Source of the DNA: Kangiellaceae bacterium
Lineage (GTDB): Bacteria; Pseudomonadota; Gammaproteobacteria; Enterobacterales; Kangiellaceae
Assembly (NCBI GenBank): GCA_030590405.1
Contig: JAUUYO010000002.1
Span: forward strand, 1-32,212
DNA: 32,212 nt
Reading direction: 5' to 3'
Positions 17,284-27,573 of the stretch are shown here, piece by piece; the stretch's first letter is position 1, and the number at the start of each line of letters is the position of its first letter. Both the position numbers and the translations under genes were made by a program. A model generated the notes under the pieces. It saw only the letters and a list, made by a program, of their open reading frames with translations, was not told the origin of the DNA and did not search any database.

Positions 17284-20200
17284 TCAAAGGGATAAAGGAA
17301 CAAGTTCTTCGACCTGTGTTTCTTTTTCTGGTTTTTTTTCTGGTTTTTTTTCTGGTTTGTTTTGATTAGTTTTATTTTCTGATTTCTCATTAGCTTCTGG
17401 CTCTTTATTGATTTCTATCACATCGCTGGCTGGTGTTTCAGATTCTGGAGTTAGCTCTGTCTCTGGTATTAATTCAGACTGATATTCAACTTTTACTTTT
17501 TCTTTTGAGGTTTTAATGGTATCAACTTGAACTTCGTCAAAACTTCCATGGACTCGATAATCGATACGAGTCGCCACTTCGACCGCTGGCTCCATCAGCT
17601 TATCTAATAAGTAGACGATAATCCCAGTGGTCGGCTCGATCGCCCATGCGGCTAAAACAGGAAGACTGGATGTCAGATGAGGCGTGATCACTGCAACTTG
17701 CTCAATTTTTTCATTTTTTATATCAGTATATCCGTATAATTTAACATCCGCGACATTGCCTTTAATACTGAGATTTTCTGTGGATATAACGCCATCACGT
17801 AATTGAAAAGCCCCCTTTATAGAATCATAAAAGAAACCTTTTTTATACACATCTTTAAAATCAAAAGTTAATTTACGAATAAGCGACTGAAGATTAAACA
17901 AGGAAAATAGCCTCCCTTTTTCATCACTGATTTCACTTAAATAGCCTTTACCCAGTTGAAGTTGCATATCGCTTTCAACCGCTGAATAATCGAATTCCCA
18001 CGGTGCATCTTGCCAGGACAAACGAGCAATAAGCTGCGCTGAACTGTCTTCGATTGATGCATCCACATCCCATTTTTTGAGCAATGAGCCAACATTGGGA
18101 GTTTGCAGTTCAAACTGAACATTGGTACTGGTTTGCGCGTCTTTGGCTTCTAACCAGCTTCCCGATAAAACTAAGTCATGTTGTTTGCTTTTGGTGATTC
18201 TGCTGGAAAAATGAATCCCTTGATTTTGCTTTCTTAATTGAAAATTAATTTTCCCGTAATCTTTTTGCTGGATAATGCAATCGTTACACAGGATATCCAT
18301 ATCGACAAAATCAAGAGGCGATAATACTGTTTTTTTAATTGCCGTTTTTTTAGTCCCAGTTTCTTTAGTCGCCGTTTTTTCCGTTTGTTCAAATAATCCC
18401 TCTGCAAACTGTAGATTAATATTACTTAGTGTTGCTTGCCATGGCTTGTGAGAGTTTAAAACTAAAACAAGTTCTCCCTGAGCGCTTTGCAAATTAACTT
18501 GCCAAGGGTTATTGAGTCGTTTATCTATCTGCAAACGACTTTTGTTAATCATCATCAAAGCACTTTGTAACTGTTCAACATTGACATCTATCGACTCAAA
18601 CACCAGTTCCTCGCTGGCCTCTTCTTGTGCTTGTGATGTTGATGTATTAAATCCTTGAATAAACCTAAGCCAGGATTGAACATTCATTTTCTCAAAATCA
18701 CCATACACTCGTAAGCCAGGCTGAAGCTCCCCCTGATATTCATTTTTTCGATTGATAAAAAACATGCCGCCATAACTTATCGATGTCGGTTTTTTTTCTG
18801 TTTCTGTCTGCTTTTTCAAAGATGCGGTCTGCTTTTTCAAAGACGCGGCCTGCTCTTCTAAAGAAACCCCACCAACCTCATCCCAATACCACCTTCCATC
18901 CATACCCTTCCATTTTATTTCCCCAGTAGAGTGTTTGGCTAACTCCAGGGTGAGAAAAACTTCTTGCTGTTCTTCTGCCTGCTTGCCAAATTTATCTGGG
19001 AAATCAATGGATAATCCTTTCAGATCTGATTGAAATAAAACTCGGGTTGTCTCGGGCTTATCAGCGGGAGAAAAATGGATCAAAGCAGAAAAATCGGTTT
19101 GCCCTTTAAAGTATTTTAACCAACGTTCACCGATAAAGTAGCTGATACCGGCAGCCGGTAATAAACCTTTAACATCCAGACTCAATTGCGGTGATGAGGG
19201 TTTATCTTGACCAGTTAATGTTACCTCCAATTTTTTGCCTAAATAAAACGCTTCGATATCACTCTTTACAATACCTTCTTCAGTAAATTTAACCTCTCCG
19301 GAAAGGTTGTCGACTGAGATAACCGAAGTTTGAATTTTTGAAGCCTTCGGTTGAAGCCTGACACCGCCATTGAGCGACACTTGTCCTTTATCAGAAAGCC
19401 CCACGCGCAACTCGAGGTTGGTCTGCATTTTTCCGGAATAGTCGATAGCTTGCAAGGAATCCGAAATAAATTTAATCGGTGTTTGGCTGAGTAATTTTCT
19501 GGCAGAATTATTTTTACTCATCACCTTAAGAGAAAGCTCTAGTATCGGCTCTGCTAATGAAAAATCCCGGGCAATCGCGCGAGCTTTAATCACTTGATTA
19601 TTCATCGATTTCGCATTGCTGGCAAGAATATCCATACCATTGCCTTCAAATAATAATTTAGCGTTCAGCTCAGTAGCCACAGGCCAATCCGGCAAGTATT
19701 GATAGGTTGCATTTTCCAATATGCCCAGCGCCACAAATAAGCCGTTATTGTTAGCAAATGGAAAGTCTTTTAACGGGCCGCGAACAACCGATTTTATCAA
19801 GGGCAAAGAGCCTGACTTAATGCTCGCATCTAAATAACTGACTAAATTTTTAGACATTACTCCAACAGGCAAATATTGCGATTTGTTGGTTCCGTTGACA
19901 TCCGTCAACTCCGTGTAAAGCGATAACACCGGTTCATCATCCTGATAAAAAAACACCGAGCGAGCTTGAATATTGAGATCAGCATTCGATAAGAAGAAAT
20001 GCTCTACATTCAAATGGATTTGTTCTTGCTGGTTATATGACCAGCTAAAATTAGAATTGAGTTGTTCGGCTTTTATCGCGTGTCTAAATAATTCGCCAAA
20101 TTCCAAATCAATATTGCTGCCGTTCAGGCTGACCTGCCCCCCTAATTTATCAAGTTTCACTTTGCCCGATAAACCATTAGCTCTTGGAAAATTATTCCAG

Positions 20201-21567
20201 CGAGCATAACTTAGCTCTGAAAATGTAAAATCAATCGTTGGCGATTGCCATACGTCACTTTGTTTTTCAATCGACAAATGAAATAGGTCAAAAGATAATG
20301 AAAAGTCGGCCTGTTTAAAAAAATTGGTATATTCTTGTTTATCGTCCGATATATGACCAAAATAATTAGCAAGGGATGCAAGAGAAAAATTTTCTGTGAC
20401 CAGTTCCCAGGAAATATTTTGATTTTTGGATTGTTGATATTTTACATATACATCAGGCAAGACGGATTTATTAATCAGCTCACGGTTCTTGGATTCGCTA
20501 TCATCAGATTTGCTGTCATCAGCATTGACAGTATTAGTCGATGGCGTTTGCAGCGATAAATCATGGATCGACAAATAACCTTGCTGGCTATCATCATGTT
20601 GCCAGGAAATCATGGTTGATAAGTGATTTTTTATTCCTGTCTCGTCAGGTTCTGACCAGCTGGCATCATCTAGCGCCACCAGAGCTTTAACTGACTGCCA
20701 ATGGCTATCGCGCCAGGTTCCCCAAAACTGCCACGACAAATCCCCTGAATTCGACCGAGCAATAGGAAAAGAATCCAACCAGGGTAGATCGGCAATACTG
20801 ATATTGGAGCCACGTAAATAAATTTCTGAATAACTATTTTTTAATTTTGGATCGCCATAAATTTCAGTGACTAACGAAATCTCTCCCGAACCACCATAAT
20901 CCAGTTGACCGGATAGTTGATGTGCCGAACCAAATTTTTCAACCTTGATCAAATCAATATGATAATCAAACGGAATCCCTTGAAGAGTTAATAACTTCAG
21001 ATTGGAATCAGTAATAGATATTTGCCTTTGACCGAAAAGTATGTCAATCAATTTTTGACTGGTATCTTCCAGATTGATTTCGGTAGATGCTTTGTTTGAT
21101 TGATTATCCGAAAACACATTACCAGCATCTAACTTAACGCCTAATTTTCGATCGATATAGAATTTGAGATTAGCATGGTCAATCACAATTTCCTGAGTCG
21201 AAAATCGTTGATCCCAAAGCGAAGTAATCATATCAAAGTAGAGCGAAACATCGCCAACTTCAACGATATTATATTCGCCATTATCGGATTTTATTGAAAA
21301 ATTTGACAACGCAATAACTGGACCTTGTATGCTCCATTGCGCTGAAATTTTTTCGACCTCAATATTAATGTCATAGGTTTTTTCTACCCAACTGACGATT
21401 TCTTTTTGATAGCGATCGATTTGCGGAAGTAACAATCCTAATATTACATGGATCAAAGCGGCCAGAATAATTAAGCTGGCAAACAGCAACCAGAGTTTGT
21501 TAACACAATAGCCAAATAATCGGATACCGAGACTACGTTTTTTTTGCTTGGAAGAATGCTCGTTCAT
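17284..21567 (-). CDS. yhdP: YhdP family AsmA-like envelope protein (DUF3971)
   Basis: 1427 aa with N-terminal transmembrane segment, long beta-rich body, and conserved position between rng and the nitrilase/tldD genes. Confidence 0.9.
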   Translation of the reverse strand: MNEHSSKQKKRSLGIRLFGYCVNKLWLLFASLIILAALIHVILGLLLPQIDRYQKEIVSWVEKTYDINIEVEKISAQWSIQGPVIALSNFSIKSDNGEYNIVEVGDVSLYFDMITSLWDQRFSTQEIVIDHANLKFYIDRKLGVKLDAGNVFSDNQSNKASTEINLEDTSQKLIDILFGQRQISITDSNLKLLTLQGIPFDYHIDLIKVEKFGSAHQLSGQLDYGGSGEISLVTEIYGDPKLKNSYSEIYLRGSNISIADLPWLDSFPIARSNSGDLSWQFWGTWRDSHWQSVKALVALDDASWSEPDETGIKNHLSTMISWQHDDSQQGYLSIHDLSLQTPSTNTVNADDSKSDDSESKNRELINKSVLPDVYVKYQQSKNQNISWELVTENFSLASLANYFGHISDDKQEYTNFFKQADFSLSFDLFHLSIEKQSDVWQSPTIDFTFSELSYARWNNFPRANGLSGKVKLDKLGGQVSLNGSNIDLEFGELFRHAIKAEQLNSNFSWSYNQQEQIHLNVEHFFLSNADLNIQARSVFFYQDDEPVLSLYTELTDVNGTNKSQYLPVGVMSKNLVSYLDASIKSGSLPLIKSVVRGPLKDFPFANNNGLFVALGILENATYQYLPDWPVATELNAKLLFEGNGMDILASNAKSMNNQVIKARAIARDFSLAEPILELSLKVMSKNNSARKLLSQTPIKFISDSLQAIDYSGKMQTNLELRVGLSDKGQVSLNGGVRLQPKASKIQTSVISVDNLSGEVKFTEEGIVKSDIEAFYLGKKLEVTLTGQDKPSSPQLSLDVKGLLPAAGISYFIGERWLKYFKGQTDFSALIHFSPADKPETTRVLFQSDLKGLSIDFPDKFGKQAEEQQEVFLTLELAKHSTGEIKWKGMDGRWYWDEVGGVSLEEQAASLKKQTASLKKQTETEKKPTSISYGGMFFINRKNEYQGELQPGLRVYGDFEKMNVQSWLRFIQGFNTSTSQAQEEASEELVFESIDVNVEQLQSALMMINKSRLQIDKRLNNPWQVNLQSAQGELVLVLNSHKPWQATLSNINLQFAEGLFEQTEKTATKETGTKKTAIKKTVLSPLDFVDMDILCNDCIIQQKDYGKINFQLRKQNQGIHFSSRITKSKQHDLVLSGSWLEAKDAQTSTNVQFELQTPNVGSLLKKWDVDASIEDSSAQLIARLSWQDAPWEFDYSAVESDMQLQLGKGYLSEISDEKGRLFSLFNLQSLIRKLTFDFKDVYKKGFFYDSIKGAFQLRDGVISTENLSIKGNVADVKLYGYTDIKNEKIEQVAVITPHLTSSLPVLAAWAIEPTTGIIVYLLDKLMEPAVEVATRIDYRVHGSFDEVQVDTIKTSKEKVKVEYQSELIPETELTPESETPASDVIEINKEPEANEKSENKTNQNKPEKKPEKKPEKETQVEELVPLSL
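17321..17358. repeat. 12-bp tandem repeat encoding PEKKPEKKPEKE near the YhdP C-terminus
   Basis: Repeated tttttctggttt units containing two 8-T homopolymers. Confidence 0.8.
18806..18868. repeat. 21-bp tandem repeat inside yhdP, three degenerate copies
   Basis: GTCTGCTTTTTCAAAGATGCG / GTCTGCTTTTTCAAAGACGCG / GCCTGCTCTTCTAAAGAAACC, encoding EEQAASLKKQTASLKKQT. Confidence 0.8.
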
Positions 21568-21569
21568 TA

Positions 21570-23036
21570 TCAGATCAAAACCACATCAAACTGCTCTTGA
21601 GTGTAGAGAGGCTCGGCCTGAAATCTAACCGGTTTATTGATCATCGACTCTAATTCTGCTAAATGATTGGTTTCTTCATCTAACATTCTATCCACGATTT
21701 CTTGCGAAGCAAGTACCAGGTATTTTTTGGCCTCATAAGCCATCGCTGAACGATGCAGTTCTCGTAAGATTTCATAGCAAATGGTTTGCGCAGTTTTGAT
21801 GCTGCCACGACTATCACAGGTCGGGCAGGTTTCACACAAGATGTGCTCTAAACTCTCTCGACTTCGTTTACGCGTCATTTGCACCAGGCCAAGCGTTGAT
21901 ACTTCTGAAATATGCGTTTTAGCATGATCTTTACTCAGCGCCTTTTCAAGAGTGCGCAGTACCTGTCGTTTGTGCTCCTCTTCTTTCATATCAATAAAAT
22001 CAATTATTATCATACCGCCCAGATTTCTTAATCTCAACTGTCTGGCCAGTGATGAGGCCGCTTCCAGATTGGTCTTAAAAATGGTGTCTTCCAGGTTTCG
22101 ATAACCAACAAATGCGCCAGTATTTACATCGATGGTAACCATTGCTTCGGTTTGTTCAATGATCAAATAACCACCCGATTTCAGCTGCACTTTTCGTTGC
22201 AGTGATTTTTCAATATCATCTTCCACGTTATACATATCAAAAAGTGGTCGTTCGCCAGTATATAGCTCTACACACTTGCTTAAACTGGGAATAAAATCAG
22301 TAAGAAACTCTAACAAGCGTTGATGAACTGACTCTGAATCAATTCTGATTTTTTCGACATCTGAGGGGACCAGGTCTCTGACAAAACGCAGCGCCAAATC
22401 TAAATCTTCATGCACCAGAGAGGGCGCTCTTGCTTGCTGAATTTTTAATGTGATCTGCTTCCATAGCTTCAGCAAAAATTCAGAATCTCTGACTAGCTCT
22501 TGCTTATCGGCACCTTCAGCCGCAGTTCTGACGATATAGCCCGAAGTTTCACCATCACCTTGCTTAAGAATATCTTTTAAACGCTGCCTTTCCTGTTCAT
22601 CATCAATTCGCTGAGAAACACCAATATGCTGATTAGCAGGCATTAACACCAGATAACGAGATGGAATGGTCAGCTGGGTAGTTAATCGTGCCCCTTTGTT
22701 TCCCAATTCATCTTTAATGACTTGTACCGTAATAGTTTGCCCATCATGTAACAACTCAGTGATATCCGGAGGTTGAATTTTATTGTCATCGATTGATTCA
22801 TCTTCGGAGACTGGCAATACTTCGGCGGCATGCAAAAAAGCCGAACGCTCACGGCCAATATTAATAAACGCCGCCTGCATCCCGGGCAAAACTCGGATCA
22901 CCTTGCCACGATATATGTTACCGACTAAGCCTCGGCTGGATGCCCTCTCAATAAACAACTCTTGCAGCATGCCATTTTCCAGCACAGCCGCTCGGCTTTC
23001 TTGAGGAGTCATATTAAATAGTATTTCTTCTTTCAT
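21570..23036 (-). CDS. rng: Ribonuclease G
   Basis: 488 aa; EILFNMTPQESRAAVLENGMLQELFIERAS, S1 region GNIYRGKVIRVLPGMQAAFINIG, MVTIDVNTGAFVG and IIIDFIDM. Confidence 0.97.
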   Translation of the reverse strand: MKEEILFNMTPQESRAAVLENGMLQELFIERASSRGLVGNIYRGKVIRVLPGMQAAFINIGRERSAFLHAAEVLPVSEDESIDDNKIQPPDITELLHDGQTITVQVIKDELGNKGARLTTQLTIPSRYLVLMPANQHIGVSQRIDDEQERQRLKDILKQGDGETSGYIVRTAAEGADKQELVRDSEFLLKLWKQITLKIQQARAPSLVHEDLDLALRFVRDLVPSDVEKIRIDSESVHQRLLEFLTDFIPSLSKCVELYTGERPLFDMYNVEDDIEKSLQRKVQLKSGGYLIIEQTEAMVTIDVNTGAFVGYRNLEDTIFKTNLEAASSLARQLRLRNLGGMIIIDFIDMKEEEHKRQVLRTLEKALSKDHAKTHISEVSTLGLVQMTRKRSRESLEHILCETCPTCDSRGSIKTAQTICYEILRELHRSAMAYEAKKYLVLASQEIVDRMLDEETNHLAELESMINKPVRFQAEPLYTQEQFDVVLI

Positions 23037-23076
23037 TGTCTCTCGCTCTCACGCCATCTCAGACGGAGATTTCATA

Positions 23077-23117
23077 TCATTTAACGGGTCAATCATTTAA
23101 CGGGTCAATCATTTAAG
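23077..23117. repeat. 16-bp tandem repeat TCATTTAACGGGTCAA (about 2.5 copies) between maf and rng
   Basis: Exact copies at 23077-23092 and 23093-23108, partial copy to 23117. Confidence 0.85.
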
Positions 23118-23165
23118 TTTATAATCACTCAGTGAGCTAATAAATAATATTGATTCTGATTGCTT

Positions 23166-23750
23166 CTAAAATTTTTCCAATAATTTGGCAGTCTCAAATA
23201 AGGGCAGTCCAACAACGCCGGAATAACTGCCAGAAATCATCTTGACGAAGCTGGCTGCATAACCTTGAATACCATAACTACCGGCCTTATCCATGCAGTC
23301 ACCAGTATTTACATAATATTCGATTTGTTGCTCCGATAAGCTGGCAAAGCTTACATCGGTGATCGAGGTCACCAGCTCCACCTTTTTGCTATTTTTCACA
23401 ACGACACAACTAATCACTTGATGAGTTGCCTCGGATAACCTTTTTAACATGTTGACCGCATCTTGCTTATCCGTCGGTTTACCCAATATCTGATCCGCTA
23501 AGACAACACTTGTATCCGCCGCCAGCAATGGTATATCGTGTATTCTAGCGGAATGTGACCATCCTGCGTCGGCTTTCTCATAAGCCATTCGACTCACATA
23601 ATCGCAGGGGGTTTCATCTTTTTTAACCGTTTCATCAATATCAACAGGAATACAGTCAAACGAAACCCCAATCTGCTTGAGCAAAGATTGCCGTCGAGGT
23701 GATTTTGAGGCTAAATATAGTTGCATTGTTTTATTCAAATTTATCGTCAT
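23166..23750 (-). CDS. maf: Maf-like nucleoside triphosphate pyrophosphatase
   Basis: LYLASKSPRRQSLLKQIGVSF, LAADTSVVLADQILGKPTD and MDKAGSYGIQGYAASFVKMISGSYSGVVGLPLFE. True start is probably the ATG at 23726 (MQLYLASKSPRR). Confidence 0.95.
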   Translation of the reverse strand: MTINLNKTMQLYLASKSPRRQSLLKQIGVSFDCIPVDIDETVKKDETPCDYVSRMAYEKADAGWSHSARIHDIPLLAADTSVVLADQILGKPTDKQDAVNMLKRLSEATHQVISCVVVKNSKKVELVTSITDVSFASLSEQQIEYYVNTGDCMDKAGSYGIQGYAASFVKMISGSYSGVVGLPLFETAKLLEKF

Positions 23751-23781
23751 CAGTGTGATTGTTATAACGGCCTTGCCAGTT

Positions 23782-24267
23782 TTAAATACAAAATTTTCGC
23801 CTGACGTCTCTCAGAAAAATAAAGACCCAGGGCCAAAATAACATTGCCCCAAGCAAAGGCGTCCAGTAATCAAAATCAGTTGAAACAGGCTGTACAAAAC
23901 CTCTAAGAATACGCCCTAGTAACATATGAAGACCAATCACCACCGCAATATTGACTGACTGCTTCCAGCGGGGAAATAATCTTAAGCGATGATAAGTCAT
24001 CTGGACCAAGTAAGCGATTAATGCAAAGGTCATGGCGTGAATACCAAACAGGGTACCATATAAAACATCGACAAAGAGGCCAACCACCCAGCCGACCATC
24101 ACCCCCACTCGGTTGGGCACCGCCATCACCCAATAAACCAATACCAATGCAACCCAGTCTGGCTTAAATGGGTCAATCACCTGCCACCAAGGCAGTACAT
24201 TCATAAACATGGCACCAGCAAATGAAAGTAGAATAACAAAACTGCCTTTTGATTCTGTTTTAACCAT
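23782..24267 (-). CDS. mreD: Rod shape-determining protein MreD
   Basis: 161-aa multi-pass membrane protein; WWQVIDPFKPDWVALVLVYWVMAVPNRVGVMVGWVVGLFVDVLYGTLFG. Abuts mreC. Confidence 0.93.
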   Translation of the reverse strand: MVKTESKGSFVILLSFAGAMFMNVLPWWQVIDPFKPDWVALVLVYWVMAVPNRVGVMVGWVVGLFVDVLYGTLFGIHAMTFALIAYLVQMTYHRLRLFPRWKQSVNIAVVIGLHMLLGRILRGFVQPVSTDFDYWTPLLGAMLFWPWVFIFLRDVRRKFCI

Positions 24268-25106
24268 TATTCAAGCCCTTGCTCGAAATTATCGGTCCAA
24301 ACTAATAATACCGAATCGAGTTGCTCAAGTCTTGCAGCAGGTTTGGCAAAAATAATGGCGTAGGCCTTTCCCGGATCATGCTCGACCTTAGTTACAGTTG
24401 CCACCGGATACCCGATCGGAAATTTTTGTCCTAGACCAGAACTAATTAAGATATCACCCACTTTAATGTCTGTTGTATCGGTTACATTTTTTAACAATAA
24501 CTGGTTAATTCGGCCACTTCCTGCTGCAATTGAGCGAATGTTGTTTCTCGTCACTCTTACTGGAATAGCATGGCTGGCATCTGAAATCATCAACACTCTG
24601 GCGGTTGATGCGTAGACCGAAATTACCTGACCAACTACCCCATTTGCATCAATCACTGTTTGTCCCAAATAAACATCGCTGAGCGAACCCTTATTAATCA
24701 CAAATTCCAAAGCATAGGGATCGTTGTCAATCTGTATTATTTGGGCCAGTAATCGGCGCTCTAATGCTTCGTTTTCAGTTCCTAATAAATTTCTCAGACG
24801 GGCATTTTCAGCTTGTAGCGCAATATACTTTTGTAGCTGCGCTTTGAGGATATTGGATTCATCAACCAGTTTTTGATTTTCCTGATGTAGTTGAGAACGA
24901 GTGACTAATGATTCCCCACTCCAGGAAAAAAATTCCTGGGGTATATCGGCCAAATAAATAATCGGCGTTACCAAAGTGCCTAAAGTGGCACGTAAGCCTT
25001 GAAGGTGCTTTTGATAATGGTCGACAAACATCAAAATACCCGACATCACCACTACGATGAACAAGCGAGTCGAATGAGATGCACCTTGAGAAAATAGGGT
25101 CTTAAT
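24267..25106 (-). CDS. mreC: Rod shape-determining protein MreC, probable ATT start
   Basis: Transmembrane segment, coiled coil and MreC beta domain (VVGQVISVYASTARVLMISDASHAIPVR...RSIAAGSG). The ORF track starts at TTG 25064, but the conserved-looking N-terminus (I/M)KTLFSQGASHSTR continues to an ATT at 25106-25104 with AAGGA upstream. Confidence 0.9.
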   Translation of the reverse strand: MKTLFSQGASHSTRLFIVVVMSGILMFVDHYQKHLQGLRATLGTLVTPIIYLADIPQEFFSWSGESLVTRSQLHQENQKLVDESNILKAQLQKYIALQAENARLRNLLGTENEALERRLLAQIIQIDNDPYALEFVINKGSLSDVYLGQTVIDANGVVGQVISVYASTARVLMISDASHAIPVRVTRNNIRSIAAGSGRINQLLLKNVTDTTDIKVGDILISSGLGQKFPIGYPVATVTKVEHDPGKAYAIIFAKPAARLEQLDSVLLVWTDNFEQGLE

Positions 25107-25301
25107 TGGAATATTCCTTAAGTTAAGCGATATTATCCTTAACTATTTGAAATTACGGCTTTTTTGCTATTTTAGCCTATTATGGGCGGCGACTCAAAAT
25201 TAACTTCTCATGAAGCGATTTTTTATCTTAATTCAATACCACTTCAAGCTTGACTGTACTACTCAGTTAATTGCTAAACTGAATAGATAAATCCAATAAA
25301 T

Positions 25302-25901
25302 CTATTCAGTATTTGTTGAAAGATCTTCAGCAATCTGTTGTGAAAGTTTCTGTAAAACCAGTTCGAGCTTAGACACAGCATGTTCATAGCCATTTTTGTT
25401 GAGCGACTCTTCAAAGATAAAACCTTTCTTGAGTAGTAAGTTTTTATTACTATCAAACAGCCAAAATCGTCCCGAAGCTACGACTTGTTTTTGGTGGTTG
25501 ACAATATGAAACTGCTCCAATTCAATGGTTAATCGAAACTGCGGCCTGGCTTTCCATTGAACACCTTGATTTTCAAAACGGTAGTCAGGCAAAGCAACTT
25601 CAAGCTGCTTTCTAATAACTCGCGATGATGCTCTTTGCAAATCTTCCGCCCATCGATGAATATTTGAAATCTGTATTTGATGATTGGTTTTTTGGATCAC
25701 CAACCCCGGCTGTCTTAAAAAATCGGCCAACTGGATAGGCTCAATCAAAATGAGAGGTCGAGCAGCTTCTACTTGAACCGTTTTATCAACGACTGATGTA
25801 TTTTCTGCTCCCCCCAACTTATAGTATTTAATAGTGACAGATTCACTCGCACAACTCGTCAACAAAACCAGCGTTAACAGACTAGTGATTATTCTATTCA
25901 T
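25302..25901 (-). CDS. pqiC: PqiC-like ABC-type transport auxiliary lipoprotein (DUF330)
   Basis: Lipoprotein signal MNRIITSLLTLVLLTSCAS (lipobox LTSC); YYKLGG... and downstream of pqiB. Start refined from 25946 to 25901. Confidence 0.85.
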   Translation of the reverse strand: MNRIITSLLTLVLLTSCASESVTIKYYKLGGAENTSVVDKTVQVEAARPLILIEPIQLADFLRQPGLVIQKTNHQIQISNIHRWAEDLQRASSRVIRKQLEVALPDYRFENQGVQWKARPQFRLTIELEQFHIVNHQKQVVASGRFWLFDSNKNLLLKKGFIFEESLNKNGYEHAVSKLELVLQKLSQQIAEDLSTNTE

Positions 25902-27573
25902 TATTTTCACCTTCAGGTTCGACTTCATCAGTTCGCTTACCGCCAAATATCAAGCTATTGGGTTGATGATTTAATTGGGATAAAAACGGGGCTAATTCTT
26001 TTAACATGTTTTCCATCGTGGAAAGCATATTCTGGATATCTTGATGAGTTTTGGAACCTTCAGAAAAATCCTTGGCTAACTGGTCAATGCTTAGCAGAGT
26101 TTGATTAATATTGGTAATCATATGCTCACTTTCTGGGCGATCCAGTATGTTTTCGACTTGCAAAAAAACCTTACTGAAATTTTTCATCGCAATTTTCATC
26201 TCTCCCATCGCGCCGCCTGCGTTGTCTATCAATTTACCAAGCGATAAATTATCAATCGTACCCAGAATATTATCTAGCTTCTCTAACAGATTATCCAGTT
26301 CACTAGCAGCCGTTGGGATCACTTGATAACCGCTGTAAAGTTGCTCAGAGACCAACGTATTCGACACATATTCAATTTCAATATATTTATTGCCGGTCAA
26401 CAAACTCCCAGAACTGATAAAACCATGCAATCCGTCGGCAACCATATCCATCACCGCCGACTTCACTTTAATCACTTGCTCGGGAGTATCTTTAAGCCCC
26501 AGGCGCGCAGGTTCAATCTGGATCAATACCGGGATCAATGTTTTCTTATCTAACAGATTTCCCATATCAGGATAATCAATATCGGTACGAACCACCGAAC
26601 CTATTCGCACACCTTTATATTCCACCGGAGCCCCTGGAGTTAAACCTCGAATGGATTGTGAAAATAGTAAAATAAATTGTTGAGCATTCCTGTATTGTTT
26701 TAATAGAACGTCATTTTTTGTCGCATGAATGGTAAAAAAAGCACGCTCAGTAATGACTTCACCTTTGGGAAGGTTTTCTGGTACATCAAAAGTCACTCCT
26801 CCTCCCATCAGTGTCTCCAATGATCCGACATGCACCTGCACGCCATCGCCAGAAAGATCAAACTCTACCCCACTAATGTTCCAAAAACGGGTATTGCTTG
26901 TCACCAATTTGTCGTAAGGACTTTCAATAAAAGTATCATAATAAATGAGCCGCTTATCAACATTAAAATGGACATATTCGATCCTGCCGACTTGAATGCC
27001 ACGGAATATAATTGGATCGCCAATATTGAGTGCTGACTGACTCGCGCTATCTAAGGTAATATAAAGACCTGGTGTGCCGAGTGCTGTGACTGGTGGATTT
27101 TCTAGCCCCACAAAATCTCGTTTGGTTTCTTCAAGTACTCCTGGCGATAACTCGATATATGCGCCGGACAAAAGGGTCGATAAACCTGAAATACCACCGC
27201 TACCAATGCGAGGTTTAACGACCCAAAATTCACTATCAGTTTTGAGTAATTTTTCGGTATTTTTTTCTAATCGGGCGGTAATTTTTATTCCATCAAAGGC
27301 GTCGTTAAGTTGCAAATCAACCACCTTACCGATGGTAATCTCTCTCAGTTTGATTTTGGTTTTGTTGATATCGATCCCTTCAGCGGTTTCAAAATAAATC
27401 GTGATCAATGGACCCAGATTAGCCTGGGTCTGAATGATCATCCACGAGCCAATTAACACCGCAACAATCGGAATAAACCAGACTTTCGAAATTCTGTGTG
27501 CTCGCTTGACTTCTGCCATTGAGACTTCGGCTTCATTCGGCTCTGATTGAGAAGAGTCAGATTGATTAGACAT
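25894..27573 (-). CDS. pqiB: PqiB-like MCE-domain protein
   Basis: Single N-terminal transmembrane segment and several MCE repeats (GPLITIYFETAEGIDINKTKIKLREITIGKV; GDPIIFRGIQVGRIEYV; GAPVEYKGVRIGSVVRTDI). Start refined to MSNQSDSS at 27573. Confidence 0.92.
   Translation of the reverse strand: MSNQSDSSQSEPNEAEVSMAEVKRAHRISKVWFIPIVAVLIGSWMIIQTQANLGPLITIYFETAEGIDINKTKIKLREITIGKVVDLQLNDAFDGIKITARLEKNTEKLLKTDSEFWVVKPRIGSGGISGLSTLLSGAYIELSPGVLEETKRDFVGLENPPVTALGTPGLYITLDSASQSALNIGDPIIFRGIQVGRIEYVHFNVDKRLIYYDTFIESPYDKLVTSNTRFWNISGVEFDLSGDGVQVHVGSLETLMGGGVTFDVPENLPKGEVITERAFFTIHATKNDVLLKQYRNAQQFILLFSQSIRGLTPGAPVEYKGVRIGSVVRTDIDYPDMGNLLDKKTLIPVLIQIEPARLGLKDTPEQVIKVKSAVMDMVADGLHGFISSGSLLTGNKYIEIEYVSNTLVSEQLYSGYQVIPTAASELDNLLEKLDNILGTIDNLSLGKLIDNAGGAMGEMKIAMKNFSKVFLQVENILDRPESEHMITNINQTLLSIDQLAKDFSEGSKTHQDIQNMLSTMENMLKELAPFLSQLNHQPNSLIFGGKRTDEVEPEGENNE

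Noticed and set aside
24915-24940. CCAGGAAAAAAATTCCTGG inverted repeat in mreC
   Set aside because: Inside the MreC coding frame near the coiled-coil region; likely chance.
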